In this document: positions 17,196 through 26,259 of the stretch, piece after piece
Layout of the letters: every line of letters begins with the position of its first letter
How positions within the stretch are numbered: the first letter of the stretch is position 1
Source: Kiritimatiellia bacterium
GTDB taxonomy: Bacteria; Verrucomicrobiota; Kiritimatiellia; RFP12; UBA1067
Assembly (NCBI GenBank): GCA_016296065.1
Contig: JAEDKA010000004.1
Span: forward strand, 36,140 to 100,139
Length of the DNA: 64,000 nt
Reading direction: 5' to 3'
Notes under the pieces: generated by a model
The model's input: the letters and a program-made list of their open reading frames with translations, nothing else
The model's database searches: none
What the model was told of the DNA's origin: nothing
Program-made: the position numbers and the translations under genes

Positions 17196-20100
17196 TCAGG
17201 CGCGGGCCTTGAGCTGGCGGCGGCGCAGCGCCGTGGCGGAGAGGTACGCGAAGACGCGCTTCACGTTCTCGCGCCACGTCTGGAAGAGCGCGTAGAGACC
17301 GGGCACCAGGAGGATTCCGAACGACACGGACGCGAACATGCCCCAGAACTCGGTCGTGCCGAGGTGGTTGCGGCTCGCAGCGCCCGCGCCGGTCGCGACC
17401 ATCATCGGGAGAGTTCCGAGCAGCGTCGTGAGGGCCGTCATGAGAAGCGCCCTAAGGCGCTCGCCAGCGGCAACGCCAGCGGCGTCGACGATGGAGTAGC
17501 CCTCGTTCTCGCGCTTGTCCTTCGCGAACTCGACGATGAGAATCGCGTTCTTCGAGGCGAGGCCGATGAGAAGGACAAGACCGAGCTGCGCGTACACCGA
17601 CAGCGAATACGGAGCGCCGGTCATCCAGATTCCGAACCACTTGAGCCCCACGAGCGCGCCGAACACCGCGACGAAGATCGAGAGCATCACCGGAAGCGGA
17701 ATCGTCCACGACTCGTACTGAGCGACGAGGAAGAGGTATCCGAACAGAATCGCGAGCGCGATGAGCGGAACGGCCGAGCCGGCGTTGCGCTGCTCCTGGA
17801 ACGTGATGCCAGACCACTCGTAGCCGTAGTCCTCGGGAAGGACCTCCTTCAGCACCTGGCGGATCTGCTCCATCACCTCGCCGGACGCGACGCCGGGCTT
17901 AGGCATGACCGTGACGCCCGCCGCAAGGAACATGTTGTAGCGGCTGACGGCGCGCGGACCTATCTCGCGCGAGATCGTGCCGAGCGAGCCGATCGGCACC
18001 ATCGCGCCCGTCTCGCTCCTGACGTACAGCTTCTCGACGGACTCCGGCGTGGCGCGGCCTTCCCAGTCGGACTGCACCGTCACGCGGTTGACCTGCGTGC
18101 CGAGGTTGACGTCGTTGACGTACCTGGAGCCGAGGTAGTTCTGGAGCGTCGAGTACACCGTCGCGACAGGCACCTTGAACATCTCCGCCTTGTCGCGGTC
18201 GAGGGAGAACCTGAGATGCGGCGTCTGCGCCGTGTAGCCCGAGAACGCCGCCATCACCGTCGGCAGCGCGTTGAGCCGTCCGAGGACCTCCTTCGTCACG
18301 TTGTCGAGGCGCATCGGGTCTACGTCGCCCTTCGACTGGATGCGGAGGTCGATTCCGGAGTTCGCGCCGAGGCCCGGGATCGCCGGCGGCACGAACACCT
18401 TGACGGCGGGCTCCGGGATCTCGCGCATGACCGCGTTGATCTTGCCCATCACCGCCTGCACGCTCTGGTCCCTGCGCTTGCGCTGCTCCCACGGGAGAAG
18501 CTCGACGATCACCGTCGACAGGTTCTCTCCGCGTCCCGCGACGAGCGAGAAGCCGGAGATGGTGAGGATGCTCTGCACTTCCGGAATCTTCTCCGAGAGG
18601 AGCTTCTGGGTGCGCGACGTGATGTCGACCGAGCGCTGCCTCGTCGAGCCCTCGGGGAGCTCAAGCGACATGAAGACGACGCGCTGGTCCTCCTCCGGCA
18701 GGAACGACGTCTGCGTGGATGTGAACATCGAGACCGTGAGGAGTATCGTCAGGATGAGGAGCATCATCGCGAGGAAGATGCGGCTCGCGAGCCACTTCGC
18801 GATGCGCACGAAGAAGCCCTTGAACGCGTTGATGGCCCAGTTGAACCACGCGAATGGCCCGTGCCTGAACGGACGCGCCTCGTGCAGCAAGAGCGAGCAG
18901 AGCGCCGGCGCGAGCGTGAGGGCGCACACCGTCGAGAAGCACACCGCCGCGGAGAGCGTCACCGAGAACTGCTGGTAGATGCGTCCGGTGATGCCGCTCA
19001 TGAAGCCGACGGGGACGAATATTCCGAGAAGGACGAGCGTCGTCGCGATGACGGCGGACGTCACGTCGCTCATCGCCTGGATCGTCGCCTCCTTCGCGTT
19101 GAGCCCGCGCGTCTCTATGAGGAACTGCACGCGCTCGACGACGACGATGCAGTCGTCGACGACAACGCCGATTGCGAGGACGAGTCCGAACAGCGTCAGG
19201 ATATTGATCGAGTACCCGAGGAGCGCCATGACGATGAACGTCGAGGAGAGGGATACGGGAATCGTTATGCAGGGGATGAGCGTCGCGCGCCAGTCCTGCA
19301 GGAAGAGGTAGCATACGAACACGACGAGCGCGAACGTGATGAGTAGCGTCTCGACGATCTCCTTGATGCAGCGGCGGACGAAGTCCGTGGCGTCGTACGC
19401 GAGCACGATCTCCATGTCCGGCGGGAAGAACTCCTTGAGGCGCTCGAGCTCCTTCTGAACGGCGTCCATCGACTTGATGGCGTTCGCGCCCGGCTTCTGC
19501 TGGAGCGCGATCTGCACGGAGTTTCCGCCGTCGTAGGTGCCGGCGAACATGTAGTTCTGCTCGCCGATCTCCGTGCGGGCGACGTCCTTGAGCTTCACGA
19601 TGCCTCCGTTGGCGTCGCGGCGCACGACGATCTCGTCGAACTCCTCCGGCGTCATGAGGCGGCCCTTGGCGAGAAGCGTGTAGCTGTACGCGCCGTGGGG
19701 CCCGGTCGGCGACGCGCCGACGGTGCCGAGCGAGGCCTGGATGTTCTGCTTCGTGACGGCGGCGATGACCTCCTCGGAGTTCATGCCCTGCGCTGCGAGG
19801 CGGGCCGGATCGAGCCAGACGCGCATCGATAGCTTCGGGCCGTAGATCGTGCATTCGCCGACGCCTTCGACGCGCAGAAGCACGGGCTGGAGGTTCGCGT
19901 AGGCGTAGTCCGATAGCTTCATGCGCGAAATGGTGCCCTTCGGCGAGCGCAGCGCGAAGAAGCCGAGGAAGTCCGTCGACTGCGCGCGGAGTCGTCCGCC
20001 GAGTTGCTTCACCTCGGTCGGAAGCTTCGCCTCGGCCTGGGCGCAGCGGTTCTGCACCTTGACGAGGTCCATGTCGCGGTCTGACTCGACCTCGAACGAC

Positions 20101-20417
20101 ACCTTCAGCTGGTACTGCCCGTCGTCGGTGCAGTCCGACGACATGTAGAGCATGTCGTCCACGCCGTTCACCTCGTCCTCGAGCGGCGTCGCGACGGTGT
20201 TCATCACCTCTCGCGCGTTCGCGCCGGGGTAGGAGTACGAGACGGATATCTCGGGCGGCGTGAGCTGCGGATACTGCGAGATCGGCAGCTTCCAGATGGC
20301 CATCACGCCGGCCATCGACAGCACGATCGCGATGACCATCGCGAAGCGCGGACGCTCCACGAACACGCGCGAAAACGTCTTTATCTGGTCGATCGACTCT
20401 CTAATCGGTAGTTTCAT
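17196..20417 (-). CDS. RND multidrug efflux permease (AcrB/MexB type, HAE-1)
   Basis: 1073 residues, the typical length. It has the N-terminal inner-membrane segment and SQYPQLTPPEISVSYSYPGA, the family hallmark. The pore/porter strings and the double set of six transmembrane helices are visible, including GLVLAIGVVVDDCIVVVE, whose adjacent Asp pair fits the proton-relay residues of TM4, and LVLLIGLASKNAILIVEFAK in the second half. It is a proton-driven inner-membrane exporter working as a trimer with an adaptor and an outer-membrane channel. It is the third gene of tetR-adaptor-permease; no TolC-like gene is in the window. Substrate unknown. Confidence 0.95.
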   Translation of the reverse strand: MKLPIRESIDQIKTFSRVFVERPRFAMVIAIVLSMAGVMAIWKLPISQYPQLTPPEISVSYSYPGANAREVMNTVATPLEDEVNGVDDMLYMSSDCTDDGQYQLKVSFEVESDRDMDLVKVQNRCAQAEAKLPTEVKQLGGRLRAQSTDFLGFFALRSPKGTISRMKLSDYAYANLQPVLLRVEGVGECTIYGPKLSMRVWLDPARLAAQGMNSEEVIAAVTKQNIQASLGTVGASPTGPHGAYSYTLLAKGRLMTPEEFDEIVVRRDANGGIVKLKDVARTEIGEQNYMFAGTYDGGNSVQIALQQKPGANAIKSMDAVQKELERLKEFFPPDMEIVLAYDATDFVRRCIKEIVETLLITFALVVFVCYLFLQDWRATLIPCITIPVSLSSTFIVMALLGYSINILTLFGLVLAIGVVVDDCIVVVERVQFLIETRGLNAKEATIQAMSDVTSAVIATTLVLLGIFVPVGFMSGITGRIYQQFSVTLSAAVCFSTVCALTLAPALCSLLLHEARPFRHGPFAWFNWAINAFKGFFVRIAKWLASRIFLAMMLLILTILLTVSMFTSTQTSFLPEEDQRVVFMSLELPEGSTRQRSVDITSRTQKLLSEKIPEVQSILTISGFSLVAGRGENLSTVIVELLPWEQRKRRDQSVQAVMGKINAVMREIPEPAVKVFVPPAIPGLGANSGIDLRIQSKGDVDPMRLDNVTKEVLGRLNALPTVMAAFSGYTAQTPHLRFSLDRDKAEMFKVPVATVYSTLQNYLGSRYVNDVNLGTQVNRVTVQSDWEGRATPESVEKLYVRSETGAMVPIGSLGTISREIGPRAVSRYNMFLAAGVTVMPKPGVASGEVMEQIRQVLKEVLPEDYGYEWSGITFQEQRNAGSAVPLIALAILFGYLFLVAQYESWTIPLPVMLSIFVAVFGALVGLKWFGIWMTGAPYSLSVYAQLGLVLLIGLASKNAILIVEFAKDKRENEGYSIVDAAGVAAGERLRALLMTALTTLLGTLPMMVATGAGAASRNHLGTTEFWGMFASVSFGILLVPGLYALFQTWRENVKRVFAYLSATALRRRQLKARA

Positions 20418-20427
20418 CTTCCGCTCC

Positions 20428-21624
20428 TCACAGCTTGAACGGCTTGTAGTCGGCGGCGTTCTCCTCGGTCTTCGTCGCCTCGGCGAACTCGACCTTCATT
20501 CCGCTCACGAGCTTGCGCGTGCCCGCGACGACGACCTTCGTTCCGGCGGAGAGGCCCTTCGTGACGGGGACGAATCCGTCGTGCGCGGGCAGCGTCTCCA
20601 CGGGAACCGCCTCGACCGTTCCGTCGTCTTTCAGCACGAACACGCCGACGCCGCCTGTGGGCAGGTCGACGATCGCGGTCTGCTGCACGGTCGGGTACTT
20701 CAGCGGGTCCTTGCGGTCGGCGAGGAGCGTCACGTAGCTGTTCGGGACGAGCAGGCGGTCGGGGTTCGGGAACGAGAGGCGCATCATGATCGTCGCCGTC
20801 TCGAGGCTCATCTGGTTGTCGTCGAAGTCGAACGTTCCCTCGCGGTCGTACTCGCTGCCGTCGGGGAGAAGGATGCGCGTGCGGTAGTCGATCGCCCTGC
20901 CGGACTTCTGCGCGGCGCGCCACGCGACATACGCGCGGTCGGTGAGCGGGAAGCTGACGCGGATCGGGTCGATCTGCACGATGCGCGCGAGCGCGCCCTT
21001 CGACGGCGCCACGTAGTCGCCCACGTGGGCGGCGGACTTGCCGATCTGCCCCGCTATCGGCGCGACGACGACCGTCTTCTTGAGGTCGTACTCCGCTACG
21101 ACGAGGTTCGCCTTGGCCTGGAGCACCGCGGCCTTCGCCTTCTCGGCGGCCGCCTCGGCGTTGTCGCGCTCGAGCTGCGTGATGCCGCGCTCGTCGGCCT
21201 TCTCCATTCGCTCGAAGTAGCGCTCCGCCCTGCGCGCCTCCGCCTCCGCCGCGGCGAGGTCGGCCTTGCGCTGGTTGGCGACGGCCTGGTAGCGCTCGTC
21301 GTCGATCACGTAGAGGAGCTGGCCCGCCTTCACGACGTCGCCTTCCTTGAACTTGATCTCCTTGACGTATCCGTCGACCTGCGGAAGAAGCTCCACCTCC
21401 TGCACGGCCTCCGCATGCGCGACGTATCGCTCTGGAAGGTTGTAGGGAAGCTCCTTCACCTCCTCGACGCTCACGGTCTGCGATGCTGGCGGAGGCATCT
21501 GCGCCTGCTGGTTCTTCTTCGCGATGCCGGCGTATATGCCGCACCCGATCCAGCCACCCGCGAGGCACACAGCCGCGAGCACGAGCGTGCCGATCACGCT
21601 TCCGATCTTCGATCCTTCTGCCAT
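20428..21624 (-). CDS. RND efflux periplasmic adaptor (AcrA/MexA type)
   Basis: 398 residues. The start at 21624 follows AAGGAG at good spacing. A signal-anchor helix (IGSVIGTLVLAAVCLAGGWIG) is followed by the membrane-fusion-protein order of domains: lipoyl half (VELLPQVDGYVKEIKFKEGDVVKAGQLLY), an alpha-helical hairpin of coiled coil (residues ~100-160, rich in Ala/Glu), the second lipoyl half (VVVAPIAGQIGKSA), a beta-barrel and a membrane-proximal domain. No lipobox Cys is evident, so it is held by the uncleaved or cleaved signal rather than lipidated. It bridges the permease to an outer-membrane factor. Confidence 0.93.
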   Translation of the reverse strand: MAEGSKIGSVIGTLVLAAVCLAGGWIGCGIYAGIAKKNQQAQMPPPASQTVSVEEVKELPYNLPERYVAHAEAVQEVELLPQVDGYVKEIKFKEGDVVKAGQLLYVIDDERYQAVANQRKADLAAAEAEARRAERYFERMEKADERGITQLERDNAEAAAEKAKAAVLQAKANLVVAEYDLKKTVVVAPIAGQIGKSAAHVGDYVAPSKGALARIVQIDPIRVSFPLTDRAYVAWRAAQKSGRAIDYRTRILLPDGSEYDREGTFDFDDNQMSLETATIMMRLSFPNPDRLLVPNSYVTLLADRKDPLKYPTVQQTAIVDLPTGGVGVFVLKDDGTVEAVPVETLPAHDGFVPVTKGLSAGTKVVVAGTRKLVSGMKVEFAEATKTEENAADYKPFKL

Positions 21625-21626
21625 TT

Positions 21627-22250
21627 CTATTTCTCCTTCTTTATTCTGTTCCAGATTGCCTCGTACGCGTGACCCAGCGTCTGGCCGAGGTCGCGGACGA
21701 GAAAATGGTCTATGCGGGACTGCACGAGCCCGTCCCAGAGGGCTATCGCCACGATCGCAACCTCCTCGGCGTCGACGTCCGGGCGCGCACGCCCCGCCGC
21801 GATGTCCGCCTTCACCGCGTCCCTGAACGCCTGCATCGGGCCCGACTGCGTGTTCGCGAGAAGATCCTCGCGCACCTTCGCCATCGAGGCGTCGGACCAC
21901 TTGATCTGGCACTTCATCAGCTGGAAGAACGCAGTGCCCTTCGGATCCTCCACCAGCTGCATGGCGTTGCGCACCATCATGTCCGCGACCTTCGGGAAAG
22001 TCAGCTCCCCGTGCGGCATCAGCTCCTCGAGCTGGCGGCGGAACTTGTCGAGCGCAAGGTTCACGAGCTCCACGAGAAGCGCCTCCTTCGACTCGAAGTG
22101 CCAGTACACCGCGCCCTTCGTCATCTTCAGCCGCGCCGCGATGTCGGTAAACGTCGTGTGCTCGTAGCCCTTTTTCGCAAAAAGCGAGAGCGCGCTCGCG
22201 AGTATCCTCGTGCGCGTCTTCTCTGCGTCCTCTTTCCTTTTACGAGCCAT
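21627..22250 (-). CDS. TetR/AcrR-family repressor of the efflux operon
   Basis: 207 residues. The N-terminal DNA-binding helix-turn-helix reads ILASALSLFAKKGYEHTTFTDIAARLKMTKGAVYWHF, split here only for description: the recognition segment is MTKGAVYWHFESKEALL. The C-terminal ligand domain resembles AcrR/TtgR-type regulators (QLMKCQIKWSD, FRDAVKADIAAG). It is the first gene of tetR-adaptor-permease with a 2-nt gap to the adaptor, so it should repress its own operon. A matching palindromic operator lies in the promoter just upstream. Confidence 0.92.
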   Translation of the reverse strand: MARKRKEDAEKTRTRILASALSLFAKKGYEHTTFTDIAARLKMTKGAVYWHFESKEALLVELVNLALDKFRRQLEELMPHGELTFPKVADMMVRNAMQLVEDPKGTAFFQLMKCQIKWSDASMAKVREDLLANTQSGPMQAFRDAVKADIAAGRARPDVDAEEVAIVAIALWDGLVQSRIDHFLVRDLGQTLGHAYEAIWNRIKKEK

Positions 22251-22260
22251 TTGAACGCAT

Positions 22261-22290
22261 ATTATACATACCTTCGGGTATGTATGTCAA
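22261..22290 (-). promoter_or_regulatory. efflux-operon promoter with TetR operator in the spacer
   Basis: On the minus strand a near-consensus promoter: TTGACA, 18 nt, TATAAT, with the -10 ending 10 nt before the tetR ATG. The spacer contains the perfect palindrome TACATACC-TTCG-GGTATGTA (22266-22285), 8-bp arms around 4 bp. A repressor bound there would cover both -35 and -10. This is the clearest regulatory site in the window. Confidence 0.85.
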
Positions 22291-22352
22291 GTGCCCGCGG
22301 AAATAATCCGTAAGGGAGTAGTTATCAGGTATTTCCTTATAAAGGAGACCTG

Positions 22353-23519
22353 TCAGCGGCGGTTTCTGGGACCGCTGAGGGTCCGGATGTCGGAACTGCT
22401 GCCCTTCATCGTGGCCTTGGGCTTTGCTTCTCGCTTCTGGACGGACTCCTTTGCGGGACTGTCCTCCGGCGGAGGCGTGGTGACCTCGATCTTCATTGAC
22501 TTCACAAAATCGGGCAATTCCTTCTCGAGCCTGCGCGCGACGTATTCATCGCGGTTGTCGAGCTTCGCGGCCTCGCTGCGCAGCCTGCGGCGAAGCTGTG
22601 TCCACTCGCGCGCAAACCTGTCCGCCGTCGTCTGGTCGACAAGGAAGAGCGGAAGCTTGTCGCCGTACGCGAACGGGACCGTCCAGCCGATGACGCGCGC
22701 GCCGGACTTCATCTGGCGCGAGCCCTCTGGTTCATCAAGCCCCTTCTCGACGCTCGGCGCGACGAGCGCAAGCTTTCTTCCGCGGGCCTCTTCTTTGAGC
22801 CTCAACACGATTGTGAAGCGCTCCGCGTCCAGATTGTCCAGCAGCTTGGCGAATGTATCGCGGTCGGGATAGCGCGTGTCGGAGAAGCTGTTCGTCACGG
22901 ACTCGCCGCGAAGCTCCTCCAGAAATTCTATTGTCTGCTTTTTCTGCGCAAGCTGGGCAAGTTCGGCCCAGCGCGCCTCGTCGACCGAAGAGTCGACGAT
23001 GTCGTCGATGCCGTATCCGTAGCAGAGGTGGTCGCCTATCTGGAAGCTTAGATCGGAAACAACGCGGTCCTCGTACTTCTTGAGTTCCTGCTGCTCCGCC
23101 TTGTGCTCCTCGGCGTAGCGCCGCTCCTCCTCCTTGCGGCGGCGTTCATCCTCACGGGCCTTCTTCTCGGCGGCGATCTTCTCCTCGCGGGCCTTGCGCT
23201 CCGCCTCCCTGGCCTCTTCGCGCGCCTTCTTCTCCGCCTCGCGCTTCTCCGCGGCAATCCGCTCGCGCTCGGCCTCTGCGGCCTTCTTCTCCGCGGCGGC
23301 CTTCTCGGCGGCGGCAATCGCCGCCTCCTCCGCAATGCGGTCCGCCTCGCGCTTCTCCTGCCATTTGTCCCAGCCGATCTTGCCGCCTACGGCGACGGCG
23401 ATCAGCAGGACGACTAGGATGACATTGGAAACTATGGAGCGGACGCGGGCGGCCTTCTTCTCCGCCTCGGCTTCGCGCCTAAGCTCGTCGAGATCGAATC
23501 TTCCGCCAACGCCCGCCAT
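22353..23519 (-). CDS. hypothetical single-pass membrane protein with long charged coiled coil
   Basis: 388 residues, no family recognised. One transmembrane helix (IVSNVILVVLLIAVAVGGKIGW) is at residues ~28-50, preceded by a short charged cytoplasmic part. Residues ~50-145 are an almost uninterrupted Ala/Glu/Lys/Arg helix, similar in look to TolA-type stalks, and the remaining ~240 residues are a mixed globular domain (LSFQIGDHLCYGYGIDD, SFSDTRYPDRDTFAKLL) with a Ser/Lys/Arg-rich tail. This topology would suit a protein spanning the periplasm. It is 18 nt downstream of purM. Function unknown. Confidence 0.6.
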   Translation of the reverse strand: MAGVGGRFDLDELRREAEAEKKAARVRSIVSNVILVVLLIAVAVGGKIGWDKWQEKREADRIAEEAAIAAAEKAAAEKKAAEAERERIAAEKREAEKKAREEAREAERKAREEKIAAEKKAREDERRRKEEERRYAEEHKAEQQELKKYEDRVVSDLSFQIGDHLCYGYGIDDIVDSSVDEARWAELAQLAQKKQTIEFLEELRGESVTNSFSDTRYPDRDTFAKLLDNLDAERFTIVLRLKEEARGRKLALVAPSVEKGLDEPEGSRQMKSGARVIGWTVPFAYGDKLPLFLVDQTTADRFAREWTQLRRRLRSEAAKLDNRDEYVARRLEKELPDFVKSMKIEVTTPPPEDSPAKESVQKREAKPKATMKGSSSDIRTLSGPRNRR

Positions 23520-23537
23520 TCAGAGCTCCCCCTGTCG

Positions 23538-24581
23538 TCAGTTTTTGTAGGTGACGATGCCCGTTCCCTTCCTGATCACGCCGATGACGTGGTACGGCTG
23601 GTGCTGGGCCTTCAGGATGTTCGTCGCTTTCTCCATCTGGTTCTTGGGGATGATGACGATATAGCCGATTCCCATGTTGAAGACGCGGTACATCTCGTCA
23701 CGATCGACCTTGCCCTGATTCTGGATGAACTTGAAGATCGTCGGAACCTCCCACGACGCGCGGTCAATCTCGGCGTTGACCGCCTTGGGAAGAACGCGCG
23801 GAATGTTGTCGGGGAAGCCTCCGCCCGTGATGTGGGCCATGCCGGTTATCTTGACCTTGCGCTCAAGCAGCTTGGCGACGGGCCTAAGGAAACTCCTGTG
23901 CACGGCGAGAAGCGCCTCGCCGAAGGTCTGGTTGGTGCCGGGCAGCTTGTCCTGCCACGAATACTGGCAGAGGTCGAAGATCACGCGGCGAGCGAGCGAG
24001 AAGCCGTTCGTCTGGAGTCCGCCGGACGGAAAGCCGATGATCATGTCTCCGGCGCGAATGGACTTGCCGGTGATGAGCTGGGACTTCTTCACGTGGCCGA
24101 CAATCGTGCCGACGAGATCGTACTCGCCGACGGGATAGAGTCCGGGCATCTCCGCCGTCTCGCCGCCGAGGAGCGCCATATGGTTCTCCTTGCAGGCCTT
24201 GCAGAGTCCGGAAACGACGGACTTGAACACAACGGGATCAACCTTGGACGTGCCGATGTAGTCCATGAAGAAGAGCGGCAGCGCACCCTGGACGAGAATG
24301 TCGTTCACGCAGTGGTTGACGATATCCTGCCCGACCGTGTCGTGCTTGTTCATCATCGACGCCACCTTGAGCTTCGTGCCCACGCCGTCCGCCGACGCGA
24401 CGAGAATCTCGTCCTTCCCCGTCGGAACCTTGTGAAGCCCTCCGAACGCCCCGATGTTGCCGATGACCGACTGAGTCCTCGTCTCAGCCACCATCTGCTT
24501 GATGGACCCGACCGCGTTCATCTTGACGTCGATATTGACGCCAGCCTGCGCATACGCCGACTTCTTGATATCCGTCGCCAC
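23538..24581 (-). CDS. purM: phosphoribosylformylglycinamidine cyclo-ligase
   Basis: 347 residues, the usual PurM length. A GTG start at 24581 is chosen: GGGAG stands 8 nt upstream and the protein then begins VATDIKKSAYAQAGVNIDV, as PurM does. Family motifs include SADGVGTKLKVA, the ATP/substrate strand DILVQGALPLFFMDYIG, LLGGETAEMPGLY, GLQTNGFSLARRV and GMAHITGGGFPDNIPRVLP. It closes the imidazole ring of AIR in the purine pathway, cytoplasmic, as a dimer. It lies 77 nt after the aldolase gene, probably in the same transcript. Confidence 0.95.
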   Translation of the reverse strand: MATDIKKSAYAQAGVNIDVKMNAVGSIKQMVAETRTQSVIGNIGAFGGLHKVPTGKDEILVASADGVGTKLKVASMMNKHDTVGQDIVNHCVNDILVQGALPLFFMDYIGTSKVDPVVFKSVVSGLCKACKENHMALLGGETAEMPGLYPVGEYDLVGTIVGHVKKSQLITGKSIRAGDMIIGFPSGGLQTNGFSLARRVIFDLCQYSWQDKLPGTNQTFGEALLAVHRSFLRPVAKLLERKVKITGMAHITGGGFPDNIPRVLPKAVNAEIDRASWEVPTIFKFIQNQGKVDRDEMYRVFNMGIGYIVIIPKNQMEKATNILKAQHQPYHVIGVIRKGTGIVTYKN

Positions 24582-24658
24582 GTGTGTTACTCCCGACTTG
24601 TAAATAATGTGAATTACAGAGGGCGCACGGCCTTCCGTGCGCCCTCCGCCTGCCAGGC

Positions 24659-25657
24659 TCAGAGCTTGTTGTTCGAGCCGAGCACCTTGACGATCTTGTG
24701 GATGTAGAGCTCCTTCATCGCTTCGCGCGCCGGAGTGAGGTACTGGCGCGGATCGAAGTGCTCGGGATGCTCCGCGAAGTGCTTGCGGATCGCCGCCGTC
24801 ATCGCGAGGCGCGAGTCGGAGTCGATGTTGATCTTGCACACCGCGCTCTTCGCCGCCTTGCGGAGCTGCTCCTCGGGAATGCCGACCGCGTCGGGAAGCT
24901 TGCCGCCGAACTTGTTGATCGTGTCGACGTGCTCCTGCGGAACGCTGGACGAGCCGTGGAGGACGATCGGGAAGCCGGGAAGCTTCTTCTCGACGGCCTT
25001 GAGGACGTCAAACGCGAGCGGAGGCGGGATGAGCTTGCCCGTCTTGGGGTCGCGCGTGCACTGCTCGGGCTTGAACTTGTAGGCGCCATGCGAGGTGCCG
25101 ATGGAGATTGCGAGCGAGTCGCAGCCAGTCTTGGTCGCGAACTCGACCACCTCCTCGGGCTTCGTGTAGTGGCTCTCCTCGGCCTGGACCTCGTCTTCGA
25201 CGCCAGCGAGGACGCCGAGCTCCGCCTCGACCGTCACGTCGTGCTTGTGCGCGTAGTTGACGACCTTCTTCGTGAGCTTGATGTTGTCCTTGAACGGAAG
25301 CGAGCTGCCGTCGATCATGACGGACGAGAAACCGGAGTCAATGCAGCTCTTGCACGTCTCGAAGCTGTCGCCGTGGTCGAGGTGGAGGACGATCTGCGGC
25401 TTCTTGCAGCCGAGCTCCTTCGCGTACTGGACGGCGCCTTCGGCCATGTAGCGGAGAATCGTCGGGTTCGCGTACTTGCGCGCGCCCTTGGAGACCTGCA
25501 TGATCACGGGAGACTTAGTCTCGACCGCGGCCTGGATGATGGCCTGCATCTGCTCCATCGTGTTGAAGTTGAACGCGGGAATGGCGTAACCGCCCTTGAC
25601 CGCCTTGGCGAACATTTTCTTGGTGTTGACGAGACCAAGCTTCTTGTAGCTGACCAT
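24659..25657 (-). CDS. fba: class II fructose-bisphosphate aldolase
   Basis: 332 residues. The start at 25657 follows AAGGAG by 9 nt. Class II motifs are present: the Zn ligand strand VLHLDHGDSFETC (HxDHG), SVMIDGSSLPFKDNI, a VEAELGVLAGVEDE metal/active-site segment, SIGTSHGAYKF, and PIVLHGSSSVPQE with the phosphate-binding HGSS. It interconverts fructose 1,6-bisphosphate and the two triose phosphates in glycolysis and gluconeogenesis. It is the first gene of fba-purM-hypothetical. Confidence 0.95.
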   Translation of the reverse strand: MVSYKKLGLVNTKKMFAKAVKGGYAIPAFNFNTMEQMQAIIQAAVETKSPVIMQVSKGARKYANPTILRYMAEGAVQYAKELGCKKPQIVLHLDHGDSFETCKSCIDSGFSSVMIDGSSLPFKDNIKLTKKVVNYAHKHDVTVEAELGVLAGVEDEVQAEESHYTKPEEVVEFATKTGCDSLAISIGTSHGAYKFKPEQCTRDPKTGKLIPPPLAFDVLKAVEKKLPGFPIVLHGSSSVPQEHVDTINKFGGKLPDAVGIPEEQLRKAAKSAVCKINIDSDSRLAMTAAIRKHFAEHPEHFDPRQYLTPAREAMKELYIHKIVKVLGSNNKL

Positions 25658-25706
25658 TTTAGGTTTCTCCTTGTGTATTTTCCCTATTTTCGGGAAATTG
25701 CGCGCA

Positions 25707-25735
25707 AGTATATCAAAAAAACGTGGAAAAATCAA
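25707..25735 (-). promoter_or_regulatory. promoter of fba
   Basis: Minus strand TTGATT, 17 nt, TATACT preceded by TGA (extended -10), then a ~45-nt leader ending in AAGGAG. Between here and 25837 is a short intergenic stretch with small hairpins and no gene. Confidence 0.6.
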
Positions 25736-25836
25736 GGGGGACCTGGCGTTTTTAAGCGCGTTCCGCACCATCTCACAAGGAGGTGGAGCTTCCAGCTCCG
25801 CCATCATGACGCGGCGGGACGCCGCATCTCCTTGGT

Positions 25837-26238
25837 TCATTCACCTGCTCTGCGCGGAGCGCCAGAATATAACCGGGGACTGTCCCCGCCAAGACAAACC
25901 TGGGGACATACCCAGAGGACTGGGCGGTTCTCTCCGTTGTCGGAAACTTGCCAGATCCCCGTCGCCGTCTTGACAAGCGTCAGACTGCCGTCGTCGTAGG
26001 TGGGCGTGAAAGTCTCACGCGGAGACGCGGAGTCGAAGATTTCGGTGTACTGGTTGAGTTGATTTGCCGCATAGACGGAATTTGTACCGCGCTCGGACGA
26101 CGTCTCGCGGTTGCCGATATCGTCAAAGTCGTAAGCATAACGGTAGTCTGAATCAACAGCGGCTACGGCGTTCGTTAGCTCGCTTTTTTCATTGTCGTCC
26201 TGTGCGAATGCACTATCGGAACTATTATCAATATCCAT
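25837..26238 (-). pseudogene. RHS-repeat protein fragment
   Basis: A 133-codon frame carrying YD-repeat sequence (YAYDFDDIGNRETSSERG, VYAANQLNQYTEI) and NGENRPVLW, which belong to the repetitive shell of RHS proteins, but no start context, signal, core or tip. It then runs into a GC palindrome (GGGGACAGTCCCC) and stops. It looks like the downstream part of an RHS gene separated from the fragment at 26708 by inserted sequence. It is not expected to make a working protein. Confidence 0.7.
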
Positions 26239-26259
26239 TTCCGTTCTTGCGTTCTTGAA

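Noticed and set aside
17121..19346. 741-codon plus-strand frame opposite acrB
   Set aside because: Composition is almost entirely Arg, Glu, Asp, His and Leu, the signature of the complement of a GC-rich gene; RND motifs are on the minus strand.
25851..25935. Palindromes with GGGGACTGTCCCC and GGGGACATACCC as an intact IS end
   Set aside because: They resemble REP- or transposon-associated hairpins, but no transposase, target duplication or second end could be found.
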